From Pseudomonadota bacterium (GTDB lineage: Bacteria > Myxococcota_A > Polyangia > Polyangiales > Polyangiaceae), in NCBI GenBank assembly GCA_023398955.1, contig JAEWRL010000122.1, positions 32,172-96,171 of the forward strand: a stretch of 64,000 nucleotides of DNA. Reading direction: 5' to 3'. Both the position numbers and the translations under genes were made by a program. Every line of letters begins with the position of its first letter. The first letter of the stretch is position 1. A model generated the notes under the pieces. It was not told the origin of the DNA, did no database searches, and worked only from the letters and a program-made list of their open reading frames with translations. Positions 41,737-49,783 of this stretch are shown piece after piece.

Positions 41737-43263
41737 ATGACGAGCCACGAAACCACTCCCGAGCCCCGCTTGGGCCGCGCTCCACGCCAACACTTGGCTG
41801 ACCTGAGTCGTCTGCTTCATCCCGTCTTTCTAGTAGCTTTGCTGGCGCTGCTGCTGAACGACCACTTGTGGAAGGGCGCCGCGCTACTTCCCGGGTGGCT
41901 CACGGGAAAGCTGAGCGACTTCGCCGGGCTCGTCGTCGCGCCGGTCTTGAGTGCTTCCCTCGTTTCGTGCCGCTGGGTGAGGCTTCGTGTTCTCGCCTTC
42001 ATGCTACCCGTGGTCCTCTTCGCGTCCATCAACATCTTCCCACGGTTTGCTCTCTCCTGGGACGCGGCATGGTCGTTTCTCCTTCGGGGTATGACAGGCA
42101 TGTCGTACCGAAGCGTCTCGGATCTGACAGACCTGCTCGCCCTCGCAATCCTGCCCCTAGCCGGTTGGCTCGCGTTCGCTCCCTCGCACAGCTGCGGAAA
42201 GCTGCGGCGCTGGCGGCTCGCTGCGCCAGTGCGACTCCTCGAGCGAGTCGTGGCCAGTGCTGCTCTTCTCGCGTGCCTCGCAACCTCAGCTCCTCCTGAG
42301 CCTACCTTCGCCGCTGCGTATCTCTATAACACCACCCAAGTCGAGCTCCGGATTCGGGTGCGCTACTTCGAGGGAGCTTGGCCCTGCGAAGAGACGGTCA
42401 TCGATCCCCAATCGCTGCTGGTCGACGGAGCCTTCGGTAAACCCACTCGTGTGATCTTGGATCCTTTGGATTCCATCGTGCTCGACGGCGTCGTCCTCAG
42501 AACCTCGCCGGAACGGAAGCCCCAGTGCGGAGCGGTGCTCCTCGAGATTCCCGGGCTTGCTCTCACACTCGTGACTTGGAGAGATCTCGAGGCGATCGAT
42601 ACCGCCAAGAGCACCCTCGATAGCAAGCACTCGGTGAGGATCGAAGGACTGCAGACGGCGCGGGAGCTGTACGGTGGCTCTCCGTTCGATATCCGCGAGT
42701 ACGCGCCCGGCGCTGCCTTCGCCAGCTGCTGGCTCGACTCGGGCACGTCCACCAATTGGTCCTGTGATGGCGAGCCCAAAGCGGACCAACTTCGCTCCAT
42801 CGCACGAGAGGAAGGCTGCTCCGTGCTCCACTTCTCGAATGGCAGCCCGGTGCTGCGCCTCTGCGTTCCAGCGACCCTGATCCCCTTCACGGCTGGCGAG
42901 TCGCTGGTTCCCGAAGTGACGGAGACTGGCCTCGTGATCGAGAGCCAGGAGACCTCGGCGCGGTGGGAGCTCATCGCAGGCAGCCTGGACGACCTACCGC
43001 TCACCGGACTCTCACTCGAGCCGAGCGACTGCGATCCCCAACCCAGAGCATGTGGTGGCTTCGAGATCCCGGGCCTACTGCAGCTGGGTGAGCACACCGT
43101 GGCGCCAGGCGACGGCATCGCCTGGCCCGACTCGGGCTCCACCAGTGGGACGCTCTACCTATCGCGTGCCAGCCATGTGCTGACCGCGCCGCTCGGTTGC
43201 CAGGGGCCAGATGCAGCTGTGGGAGATTTCGCGGAGATGGTGCTCGTCGAGAGGGGCGAATGA
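41737..43263 (+). CDS. Membrane-anchored protein of unknown function
   Basis: A 508-aa protein. The N-terminal 200 residues contain about five hydrophobic helices (LLHPVFLVALLALLLNDHLW, DFAGLVVAPVLSASLVSC, VLAFMLPVVLFASINIF, LLALAILPLAGWLAFA, VVASAALLACLATSA). The C-terminal 300 residues are beta-rich with scattered cysteines and appear periplasmic. I recognise no family. Its stop overlaps the start of the next gene (ATGA), and that gene overlaps a third, so the three are translated together; the other two look like outer-membrane barrels. The trio may form an envelope-spanning unit. Confidence 0.65.
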   Translation: MTSHETTPEPRLGRAPRQHLADLSRLLHPVFLVALLALLLNDHLWKGAALLPGWLTGKLSDFAGLVVAPVLSASLVSCRWVRLRVLAFMLPVVLFASINIFPRFALSWDAAWSFLLRGMTGMSYRSVSDLTDLLALAILPLAGWLAFAPSHSCGKLRRWRLAAPVRLLERVVASAALLACLATSAPPEPTFAAAYLYNTTQVELRIRVRYFEGAWPCEETVIDPQSLLVDGAFGKPTRVILDPLDSIVLDGVVLRTSPERKPQCGAVLLEIPGLALTLVTWRDLEAIDTAKSTLDSKHSVRIEGLQTARELYGGSPFDIREYAPGAAFASCWLDSGTSTNWSCDGEPKADQLRSIAREEGCSVLHFSNGSPVLRLCVPATLIPFTAGESLVPEVTETGLVIESQETSARWELIAGSLDDLPLTGLSLEPSDCDPQPRACGGFEIPGLLQLGEHTVAPGDGIAWPDSGSTSGTLYLSRASHVLTAPLGCQGPDAAVGDFAEMVLVERGE

Positions 43264-44180
43264 GCATCTTCCCCATCGCCATAGCGTCGGTCGCGACCAT
43301 CGCCTCCCTCAAGTCCGCGACGTGTCCGTCGTCGAGCTCGGGGGGCTCCGCGTGCCCCCCACCGCGTGCACCCGAGGCACGCGCTCCCGCGCGGCGAGCT
43401 CTGAGCTTCGGTCCCTGGGGCGCGACCCGCTTTGCGCTCGCCAGCACCGTTGCCGCGAGCGTTGGGTTCCCTGCGGCGAGCCGTGGCGAGTCGATGGCGA
43501 GTCCTTCTCCCACCCCGCTCGAAGCCCCAGCCGCTGCCTCGCCTGCAACTTCGCCACATCGACGCCCCGCCTTCGAATGCCGCCATTGGGCGATCGTGGG
43601 GCTCGAGTACGCGGGAGTAACCGGGTTCCAGCGCTCGTTCGATGGAGAGCCCCAACAGCTCAAGACAGCATCGAGCACGGCGCAGTGGCCCTTCGGCGTG
43701 GGCTTGCGCTTCGATCACGAGCTCGCCCAGCCCCTCTCGATAGGGCCGCTGCTGCACGTCGCGATGCTACAGACGGATTGGGGCACCGCTGTTGGGATGG
43801 CCCCACGCTGGCTCTTCCGCGCCGGGATCGCCCCGACGCTGCGTCTGCCCTACACCCATAGGTTCCCCAGCGGCGTACCCAAGCTATTCTACGTAACGGT
43901 GCCCGTCGGAGTCTCCCTGACCTACACCCCCGACGAGCCCGACTTCGAAGCCGTCGCCGTCGACATCCATGAGACACCCGGCCATTTCTGGGGAGTGGGA
44001 TTCGGCGCGCTCTATGAGCTCGCCCCCCGGTTCTCCTTGGGCGTCGAGCTCGGCGGCCGCACGACGATGATGGAGCAGACCTGGACGCTGCGGGACATGA
44101 GCGGCCAGTCCACGACTACCAACGTCAGGGAGCAGCTCCAGACCTTCTATGTCGCTCTCACCGGGGGACTCGTGCTGTGA
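43260..44180 (+). CDS. Outer-membrane beta-barrel-like protein
   Basis: A 306-aa protein from the ATG at 43260 overlapping the previous stop. The first 100 residues are Ala/Pro/Ser-rich and not a clean signal peptide. From about residue 105 on, alternating strands appear (WAIVGLEYAGVTGFQ, WPFGVGLRFDHEL, KLFYVTVPVGVSLTYTPDE, FWGVGFGALYELAPRFSLGVELGG) and it ends with FYVALTGGLVL. This is the pattern of a small transmembrane beta barrel. No specific family recognised. Confidence 0.6.
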   Translation: MSIFPIAIASVATIASLKSATCPSSSSGGSACPPPRAPEARAPARRALSFGPWGATRFALASTVAASVGFPAASRGESMASPSPTPLEAPAAASPATSPHRRPAFECRHWAIVGLEYAGVTGFQRSFDGEPQQLKTASSTAQWPFGVGLRFDHELAQPLSIGPLLHVAMLQTDWGTAVGMAPRWLFRAGIAPTLRLPYTHRFPSGVPKLFYVTVPVGVSLTYTPDEPDFEAVAVDIHETPGHFWGVGFGALYELAPRFSLGVELGGRTTMMEQTWTLRDMSGQSTTTNVREQLQTFYVALTGGLVL

Positions 44181-44884
44181 GTCTTCGTCCAGGCGCCGCG
44201 CGCGTTGCACTCACCGGGCTCTTGGCGGCCGCAACCTCCCCGGCTCTCGCCCAGACCCCGGCCATCGGCTCGGAGCCTTCGCCCGCGTCTGCCCCTTCTC
44301 TTGCGTCCGCACCGACTCCGCGTGACCCCCTCCCAAAGACTCTGCGTGCCCCCTACCTGGATAGCACCTTGAGGTGGCTCTCCCCGGATGGCCGCATCGA
44401 GAGCTCGGGCGCCGTGGGGCTCGAACTCGGTTTCTACCTCGAGCGCATGCAGGTGTCGGCGCGCATGTCCGCGGGGCTGGATCCCAACGCGGAGCGCCCC
44501 GACGTGCCTGCTGGATACGACGCAACTGCTCGCTATGTCGTGCCCCCGCGCCTTCTTTTCACGGGAGGCCTCGGCTATGCCCTCTGGGCAGATGACGGCT
44601 TCGTTGTCGCGCCCGGGCTCATCGCATCTCGAACGCAGAACCCCGCCTACGGCTACTCAGTGGGCGTCAATATTCCAGCGCTCTGGGTGACCCAACGGCA
44701 TCGTTGGCGTGTCGGGTTCGAGGTGGGCTATCGACTGAGCTTCGGAGGCTACCTCGTCGCAGAGTGCTCGAACACCGGGGAATCCAGCGCGCTCTGTATT
44801 GGCGGCACACGGCGAAGGCTCGATGTGAAGACAGGCGGCGGCCCGAGCATGAGCTTCGTCCTCGGGTTCGAGCTCGGATCCTAG
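44177..44884 (+). CDS. Outer-membrane beta-barrel-like protein
   Basis: A 235-aa protein starting at a GTG (44177) that overlaps the previous stop. It has a signal peptide ending LLAAATSPALAQ, a Pro/Ser-rich linker (27-52) and alternating beta strands (AVGLELGFYLERMQVSARM, RLLFTGGLGYALWADDGFVVA, YSVGVNIPALWV, WRVGFEVGYRLSFGGYLVA, SMSFVLGFELGS) with a hydrophobic C-terminal strand. It looks like a smaller relative of the preceding barrel. Function unknown. Confidence 0.6.
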   Translation: MSLRPGAARVALTGLLAAATSPALAQTPAIGSEPSPASAPSLASAPTPRDPLPKTLRAPYLDSTLRWLSPDGRIESSGAVGLELGFYLERMQVSARMSAGLDPNAERPDVPAGYDATARYVVPPRLLFTGGLGYALWADDGFVVAPGLIASRTQNPAYGYSVGVNIPALWVTQRHRWRVGFEVGYRLSFGGYLVAECSNTGESSALCIGGTRRRLDVKTGGGPSMSFVLGFELGS

Positions 44885-44907
44885 AGGGCCGGTCGCTCTC
44901 GGTGCAC

Positions 44908-45411
44908 TCATTCACGAAGCATGATGAGGCCCAGGATGTGGAACTCATCCACACCGTGCGCGGCTGCCAGCTCTCGAATGCACTGATCGGGTCCCGCCGA
45001 GATGCCGTGCGTCCTGAGCTCCGCCACAATCTCCTGCGAATCCGTGCGTGTCAGGCTCGCAAGCGCAGAGAGCGGAGCCTCGACGAGTGCGTTGGAGATG
45101 GGCCATTTCAGTTGCGGTGCAGTGATGCGCCCGAACGAGAACGTCGAGATGACCAGGACGATGACAAAGATCGCCACGTTGGCGCGGCCCCAATTGGATC
45201 GTAGGTGGTTCATGAGCGGACGGAAGTTCACTGCCACATGGCCGCCCGCACCAACCAGAAAGAGCCACGAGCCCCACTCATGCGCGAAGGTGAGGTATCC
45301 TGGCACGACGTCAAAGAACATCAAGACGCCGGTGATTGCCATCAAGATGAAGGAACCGATGGTTAGCGGGGTGGACCAAGTGCGCAGACTGAAGGGTTTG
45401 GCAGTTCTCAT
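44908..45411 (-). CDS. DUF4405-like membrane protein (cytochrome b561-type fold)
   Basis: A 167-aa protein from the ATG at 45409-45411 (MRTAKPFSLRTWSTPLTIGS). It has three to four hydrophobic helices and membrane histidines in TFAHEWGSWLFLVGAGGHVAVNFRPLMNHLRS, typical of DUF4405 proteins related to b561-type haem proteins. The soluble C-terminus (residues 105-167) resembles a small sensor-like addition. It is divergent from a MarR regulator with an inverted repeat between them, which suggests MarR control of a redox-active membrane protein. Confidence 0.75.
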   Translation of the reverse strand: MRTAKPFSLRTWSTPLTIGSFILMAITGVLMFFDVVPGYLTFAHEWGSWLFLVGAGGHVAVNFRPLMNHLRSNWGRANVAIFVIVLVISTFSFGRITAPQLKWPISNALVEAPLSALASLTRTDSQEIVAELRTHGISAGPDQCIRELAAAHGVDEFHILGLIMLRE

Positions 45412-45471
45412 GCGGGTCTCCGGCACGACGGAGCGCCGTGCGTTCCTTGGGGTCGGCATCCGGCTGCAATG

Positions 45472-45508
45472 GTTCGTATTGCGATCTACTTTGATGCGCA
45501 CTACGAAC
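45472..45508. promoter_or_regulatory. Inverted repeat between divergent DUF4405 and MarR genes
   Basis: GTTCGTA (45472-45478) and TACGAAC (45502-45508) are perfect 7-bp arms with a 23-nt spacer in the 117-nt divergent intergenic region. Each arm may be half of a larger site for the MarR dimer, controlling both genes. Confidence 0.45.
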
Positions 45509-45528
45509 AATGTCAAGATCGGGCCACG

Positions 45529-45978
45529 ATGAAGAAGCACCGCTCCCTGAAACAGGCCTCCGCACGAAGCGAAGGGCTCGCCGACGCCCTTGTAACGACT
45601 GCCTTCGTCACGATGGCCGTCATCAACAGAATTGCCGCCCAGAACGACTTGTCCCTCTCGCTGATCCGAGTCCTGGGAATCCTAAGGGATCGGCGACCTC
45701 GAATGGCCGAACTGGCCGACTACCTCGGGTTGGAGAAGCAGACGATGTCGGGCCTGATCGCCAGAGCAGAGAAGCGGGGACTGGTAGCCCGCGCGCCGAA
45801 CGAAGAAGATGGGCGGGCGACAGACGTTCTGCTCACGGACTGTGGGGCTGCACTCGTCGATCGGCTGCGCGCTCAAGGGCAGCGGGCGTTGGCACCGATC
45901 ATCGAACGGCTCAGCGCGTCGGAGCAGGAGCTCCTTCAGGAGCTGCTTCAGCGCATGTTCGACTCTCGCAACGAGTAA
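45529..45978 (+). CDS. MarR-family transcriptional regulator
   Basis: A 149-aa protein from the ATG at 45529 (MKKHRSLKQASARS); an earlier in-frame ATG at 45469 would overlap the operator region. The winged helix covers about 35-110: LIRVLGILRDRRPRMAELADYLGLEKQTMSGLIARAEKRGLVAR with the wing APNEEDGRATDVLLT, as in MarR. Dimerisation helices lie at both ends. It likely represses itself and the divergent DUF4405 gene in response to a small molecule or oxidant. Confidence 0.9.
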   Translation: MKKHRSLKQASARSEGLADALVTTAFVTMAVINRIAAQNDLSLSLIRVLGILRDRRPRMAELADYLGLEKQTMSGLIARAEKRGLVARAPNEEDGRATDVLLTDCGAALVDRLRAQGQRALAPIIERLSASEQELLQELLQRMFDSRNE

Positions 45979-46093
45979 AGGCTTCAGCGGCGCGATAGAA
46001 GTGATCCGCTTCGGGCGGCCGCGCGCCCCACCTGACTCCGCAGCCGGAACATCATCCGACGCCGTCGAAGCCTCCTGGTCTATGATCGCTGCC

Positions 46094-46633
46094 ATGACCC
46101 CACCGAGCCACATCATCATTGGCGCCGACACAGCCGACTTCCCCCGGCTGGCGCAGCTCGAGGCGGCCGGCGACGCCCAGTTTCCGCCGGGCCGCCTGCC
46201 CGGCGAACCCGGAAGCGACAATGTGCCTGTTGCGGAGCTGGAAGCAGGAAGGGCCGATGGCCTCCTTTGGATCGCCGTGGCGAATGACGGCAGCCGTGGG
46301 ACGGACGCGGCGCTTCGCGCAGACGGCTTCGCCCTCTGCGTTCGGCGAGGCCGGCATCTCCACCTACGGCAACTCGTCGTGGAGCCGTCGCTGCAGCGCC
46401 GCGGCATCGGAACTTCCTTTATAGAACGGGTTCTCGCTGAGGCCGCGGACCGGGGATGCTCTGCCGTTACGCTCACGACGTTCTCCGACATCTCATGGAA
46501 CGGTCCCTACTATCGGCAACAGGGATTCCGTCCAATGGAATGGAACGAGCTCTCGATGGAGCTCCGTCAGAACCTGGAAGCCGAACGGGAAGCGGGCATG
46601 CGGGAACGCATCGCCATGATCCGACTCATCTGA
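46094..46633 (+). CDS. GNAT-family N-acetyltransferase
   Basis: A 179-aa protein from the ATG at 46094 (an in-frame ATG lies four codons earlier). The acetyl-CoA loop is seen in HLRQLVVEPSLQRRGIGTS, followed by VTLTTFSDISWNGPYYRQQGFRP, the standard motif B. The substrate is unknown. The stretch from about residue 60 to 85 is unusually rich in Arg and may have suffered compensating indels. A partial, deleted copy of its 3' part lies at 41504-41588. Confidence 0.85.
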   Translation: MTPPSHIIIGADTADFPRLAQLEAAGDAQFPPGRLPGEPGSDNVPVAELEAGRADGLLWIAVANDGSRGTDAALRADGFALCVRRGRHLHLRQLVVEPSLQRRGIGTSFIERVLAEAADRGCSAVTLTTFSDISWNGPYYRQQGFRPMEWNELSMELRQNLEAEREAGMRERIAMIRLI

Positions 46634-46989
46634 CGAGAGCCATCCAAGCCGACACCCCTACTCCCCTATCTTGGTTTCGTTCGCCCAGGCATAGGAGATT
46701 CCTGGCCCTCCTGTCCTGCTACTGGCCTCGTCTACCCCGGGATTGCTGAAGAATCCGCCGCGGACAAGTCTTGAAGGTGTCACCGCTCGGGGCAAGGTTC
46801 CGTTCGTTCTCACCGTAAGCGTGCGGTCCATCCTCCCGTCGAGGAGGCGTCCCGGGTCAGCTCCTCGACGGCTCGATGGTTCTCCGGACCCTCGACGCTG
46901 ACGGTGAGCATCGAGATGGAAGTGTTTCGTTCGAGCGCTATGGTACTACACCCGTGGCTGCGATCGAACCGCCCTCGGCCGCCTTTTCA
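46634..46989. other. Intergenic region with a short dispersed repeat
   Basis: No gene visible. It contains one copy of a short repeat (see 46748-46778) also found before the TetR gene at 54.9 kb. It looks like eroded coding DNA. Confidence 0.45.
46748..46778 (+). repeat. Short dispersed repeat, copy 1
   Basis: GAATCCGCCGCGGACAAGTC followed by TTGAAGGT matches 54852-54880 (GAATCCGCCGAGGACACGTC, TTGAAGGT) with two differences over 28 bases, and weaker similarity extends upstream. In one frame both encode xEESAxDxS then stop, so the pair may be the ends of related vanished genes. Confidence 0.6.
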
Positions 46990-47145
46990 ATGCAGCACTA
47001 CCGAACACCACGGCTTCTCCTCCGGCGATGGCGGGACTCGGATTGCGCGCCGTTCGCCCAGCTGAACGCCAATCCCGAAGTCATGCAGCACTTCCCCGGC
47101 GTGCTCGACCGAGCTGCAAGCTATGATCAACGGCGGATCCGTTGA
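46990..47145 (+). pseudogene. N-terminal fragment of a RimJ/RimL-type acetyltransferase
   Basis: From the ATG at 46990 the frame reads MQHYRTPRLLLRRWRDSDCA then PFAQLNANPEVMQHFPGVLD, the highly typical start of RimJ/RimL-like GNAT proteins (TxRLLLRxWxxxD, NADPEVMxxFP). It ends after 51 residues at 47145 with unrelated sequence, so about two thirds of the gene is gone. Confidence 0.75.
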
Positions 47146-47232
47146 CCACACGACTCATAGTCGGCCGGCCAAAGGGGACACGCACGCCCACGAGGAGTCG
47201 CCTTTGCAAAGCGTCGCGAGTATCGTTGGGGT

Positions 47233-47745
47233 ATGAGCTTCGCCCGGACCCTGCCGCCCGTTCTAACCGCGGCGAACGCACTGGACTACGACTACGCCAA
47301 CGGTGAGGGCGTCGACTTCGAGCCCTATGACCAGTTCCAGGACGCCGCCGCCAATCGCAGCTGGATTCGCTCATGGACCGGAAACCAGGAACTGGATGGC
47401 ACGGAGTACCGCGTGTTCGGGCAAGACGGCACTGGCGGCCTAGCTGCGCTGTGGCTGGTACGAGAGGGGCAACCCTTGGAGGAGCAGCCGGTGGTGTTCT
47501 TCGGCTCAGAAGGAGCGCTGGGTGTAGTCGCGAGCAACTTGTACGACTACCTCTGGCTGCTCGCCGGAGGGCTCGGTCCACTTGAGGCTGTCGAGCATCC
47601 AGGTGAGCGTGAATCCAACGCCGAAAAGACGGCTCTTGCGAAATACCACGCCCCCAAACACGAGAAGCCGGCACTCGAGGTGCTTCGCCTCGCGCAATCG
47701 GAGTTTCCCGATTTCGAGCAGCGCATTTCCGCGCTCTGTCGGTGA
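47233..47745 (+). CDS. Hypothetical protein, possibly SUKH/SMI1-like
   Basis: A 170-aa acidic soluble protein. It has the look of small SUKH/SMI1-KNR4 or related immunity-type domains: a GLAALWLVREG strand, QPVVFFGSEGALGVVASNLYDYLWLLAGG in two blocks, and a C-terminal helix ending FPDFEQRISAL. SUKH proteins can serve as antitoxins for contact-dependent toxins, but no toxin gene is next to it. It stands alone between the GNAT fragment and the Arr operon. Assignment is tentative. Confidence 0.55.
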   Translation: MSFARTLPPVLTAANALDYDYANGEGVDFEPYDQFQDAAANRSWIRSWTGNQELDGTEYRVFGQDGTGGLAALWLVREGQPLEEQPVVFFGSEGALGVVASNLYDYLWLLAGGLGPLEAVEHPGERESNAEKTALAKYHAPKHEKPALEVLRLAQSEFPDFEQRISALCR

Positions 47746-47775
47746 CGAATCACACAACCGCGAGTGGGAGCGAGG

Positions 47776-48444
47776 TCAATCGTCGTCCGGCTCGACGCCT
47801 TCTTGCTCGAGCCGCGCGAGACCCTCCTTCATCGCATGGATCGCTTCCGGGCGATGGCCTGTCCACTCCTTGAGCTCGCCGGTGACGCGAAGTGGCGCGC
47901 GTGAGCGAAAGGACTTGGTCGGATTGCCCCTGAACCTCATGTTCGTGAGGTTTGGGTCGTCCTCGATCTCTCCCGTCGGTTCAACGAGGTAGATGCGTCC
48001 TGGCTCCTCGCCAACGGCCAGTTCTGCGCCCCAGATCGCCGCATCCAGGGTTCGGGCGAAGTAGACGAAGTTCGCCGATCGGGGCGTCGCGCCGAAGTTC
48101 GCCGCGTGCCGGGGCACTATCAGGTCCCCCGATCGGAGGTCAGCGCGCGTACCGTGATAGTGGGTCCACTCCGTGACCTCCTGGAGGACCGTCAGCGGCT
48201 CTCGGGAGCGCCACGACATCGCTGGATGCGGTGGCGCCGTGTAGTCGGGCTGGTGTTCAGCGTTCTCCGTCGAGCCTGTGACCGCCACCCTGTAGACGCG
48301 AGGCTCGTCATCGCCGTCCGCGAGCTCCGCGGCCCAGATCGCCGCGTCGAGACTCGGCGTGAAGTAGATGAAGCCGCCACGCGGCGGAATCTCCTGTCCA
48401 CGGCCGAGGACGACGCGGGCTCCGTAGTAGAACGGTTCGCTCAT
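47776..48444 (-). CDS. arr: Tandem-duplicated rifampin ADP-ribosyltransferase (Arr)-like protein
   Basis: A 222-aa protein from the ATG at 48442-48444, overlapping the stop of the AHSA1 gene (ATGA). Residues about 93-222 match Arr: EWTHYHGTRADLRSGDLI, FVYFARTLDAAIWGAELAVG, RIYLVEPTGEIEDDPNLT, KSFRSRAPLRV. Residues 1-92 repeat the same plan: FYYGARVVLGRGQEI, FIYFTPSLDAAIWAAELADG, MSWRSREPLTVLQEVTEW. Arr enzymes add ADP-ribose from NAD to rifamycin and are normally one domain of about 140 residues. The N-terminal copy lacks the His-Gly-Thr of the NAD site (YYGAR in its place), so it may be structural. Confidence 0.85.
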   Translation of the reverse strand: MSEPFYYGARVVLGRGQEIPPRGGFIYFTPSLDAAIWAAELADGDDEPRVYRVAVTGSTENAEHQPDYTAPPHPAMSWRSREPLTVLQEVTEWTHYHGTRADLRSGDLIVPRHAANFGATPRSANFVYFARTLDAAIWGAELAVGEEPGRIYLVEPTGEIEDDPNLTNMRFRGNPTKSFRSRAPLRVTGELKEWTGHRPEAIHAMKEGLARLEQEGVEPDDD

Positions 48445-48890
48445 TCGCTGATTTCCGGCTCCACGAGCTTGGCCAGTTTCCGCAAGGATTCTTGCCAGCC
48501 AAGATAGCAAGCCTCTACCGGGATTTGGTCGGGGACCCCCTCCTGCACAACGCTCATCTCCGTGCCGACAGAGACAGCCTTCAGCATCACCGTCACCTTC
48601 ATCTCGCCGGGGAGGTGGGGGTCATCGAAGGCATCGGTGTAGACGAGCGTCTCACCGGGGACGAGTTTCAGATAGGTGCCCCCGAAGGAGTGGCTGTTTC
48701 CGGTAGTGAAGTTGCGAAAGGTCATGCGGTGCTTGCCGCCTTCCTTCGCCTCCAGCTCGTGAACCGTGCAGGTGAAACCGAAGGGTGGCAGCCAGGTCGC
48801 CACAGCATCGGGCTCGACAAAGGCGCGAAAGAGCTTCTCGGGCTTCGCGGTGAAGACGTGGTGCAGGCTTACAGTGCTGGGCATGCTCAA
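48441..48890 (-). CDS. AHSA1/SRPBCC domain protein
   Basis: A 149-aa START-like protein of the Aha1 C-terminal family: HHVFTAKPEKLFRAFVEPD, VATWLPPFGFTCTVHELE, KEGGKHRMTFRNFTTGN and LGWQESLRKLAKLVEPE. These proteins form a hydrophobic pocket for small ligands; most bacterial members have no known ligand. Its start overlaps the DUF1428 stop and its stop overlaps the Arr start. Such AHSA1/DUF1428/VOC sets commonly sit under a TetR or ArsR regulator. Confidence 0.9.
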   Translation of the reverse strand: MSMPSTVSLHHVFTAKPEKLFRAFVEPDAVATWLPPFGFTCTVHELEAKEGGKHRMTFRNFTTGNSHSFGGTYLKLVPGETLVYTDAFDDPHLPGEMKVTVMLKAVSVGTEMSVVQEGVPDQIPVEACYLGWQESLRKLAKLVEPEISE

Positions 48891-49291
48891 GACTCCTCGC
48901 TATGAGGATTCGTTCCAAGTTCGACCAACGGCGCGAAGCCGCCGAAGACCAGGCGCTTGCCATCGAAGGGCATTGGGTTCTTCTCGGGGTTCATGCGCGG
49001 ATCGGCTTTCTCTGGATTGTTCATCCAGTCGGTCATCTTCGCGTAGGCGGCATCACGCGTCTGCTTGTCGGGCCATTCGATCCAGGAAAAGACGACCGTC
49101 TCGTCGTCCTTCGCGCTGACCGCCTTGAAGAAATCGGTGACCTGCCCCTTGGGCACATCGTCGCCCCAGCATTCCACGACACGCAACGCGCCGAGATCCA
49201 TGAACACGCTGTCGCCCAGCTTTGCGTGCTCGACGAATTTCTGCTTGTTCGCCGTCGGCACGGCGATGACGAAGCCGTCTATGTACGACAT
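48887..49291 (-). CDS. DUF1428 family protein
   Basis: A 134-aa protein with the complete DUF1428 pattern: YIDGFVIAVPTANKQKFVEH, ALRVVECWGDDVPKG, FFKAVSAKDDETVVFSWIEW and MPFDGKRLVFGGFAPLVE. The fold is an alpha/beta barrel related to stress-responsive dimers. Function is not established. It lies 12 nt after the VOC gene and overlaps the AHSA1 gene by 4 nt. Confidence 0.92.
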   Translation of the reverse strand: MSYIDGFVIAVPTANKQKFVEHAKLGDSVFMDLGALRVVECWGDDVPKGQVTDFFKAVSAKDDETVVFSWIEWPDKQTRDAAYAKMTDWMNNPEKADPRMNPEKNPMPFDGKRLVFGGFAPLVELGTNPHSEES

Positions 49292-49303
49292 GGTTATCCT
49301 CCT

Positions 49304-49783
49304 TCATCCCTTGGTCGCCGCATCCAGGGCGGCGATGTCGATCTTGGTCATGTTCATCATCGCCTCGAAGGCGCGCTTTGCCTCATCACGGTCCGAGCTC
49401 GTCGTGAGATCGAGCAATCGCCTCGGCGTGATCTGCCAAGAGAAGCCCCAACGGTCCTTGCACCAGCCGCAGGCGCTCTCGGCCCCTCCGTTGCCGATGA
49501 TCGCGTCCCAGTAGCGGTCGGTCTCTTCCTGGCTTTCGGTAACGACCATGAAACTCACCGATTCGTTCGGCTTGAAGTTCGGGCCTCCATTGAGGCCGAC
49601 GAACCGCCGCCCAAGCACGGTGAACTCCACAGTCAGTTCGCTTCCCTCTCTCCCTCCAGGAAAATCACCGGGAGCAGTGTTCACCCGGTCAACGTGGCTA
49701 TTGGGAAAGGTCGCAGCATAAAACTCCGCGGCCTTGCTTGCTTCGCCGTGGTCGAACCACGCGCAGGTGACGAGCTGTGTCAT
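49304..49783 (-). CDS. VOC-family PhnB-like protein
   Basis: A 159-aa PhnB/'3-demethylubiquinone methyltransferase'-type vicinal-oxygen-chelate protein: CAWFDHGEASKAAEFYAATF, LTVEFTVLGRRFVGLNGGP, YWDAIIGNGG and CGWCKDRWGFSWQITP. Members bind small molecules, some with metal; few have a known reaction. Its ATG overlaps the TetR stop, so it is the first structural gene of the operon. Confidence 0.9.
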   Translation of the reverse strand: MTQLVTCAWFDHGEASKAAEFYAATFPNSHVDRVNTAPGDFPGGREGSELTVEFTVLGRRFVGLNGGPNFKPNESVSFMVVTESQEETDRYWDAIIGNGGAESACGWCKDRWGFSWQITPRRLLDLTTSSDRDEAKRAFEAMMNMTKIDIAALDAATKG

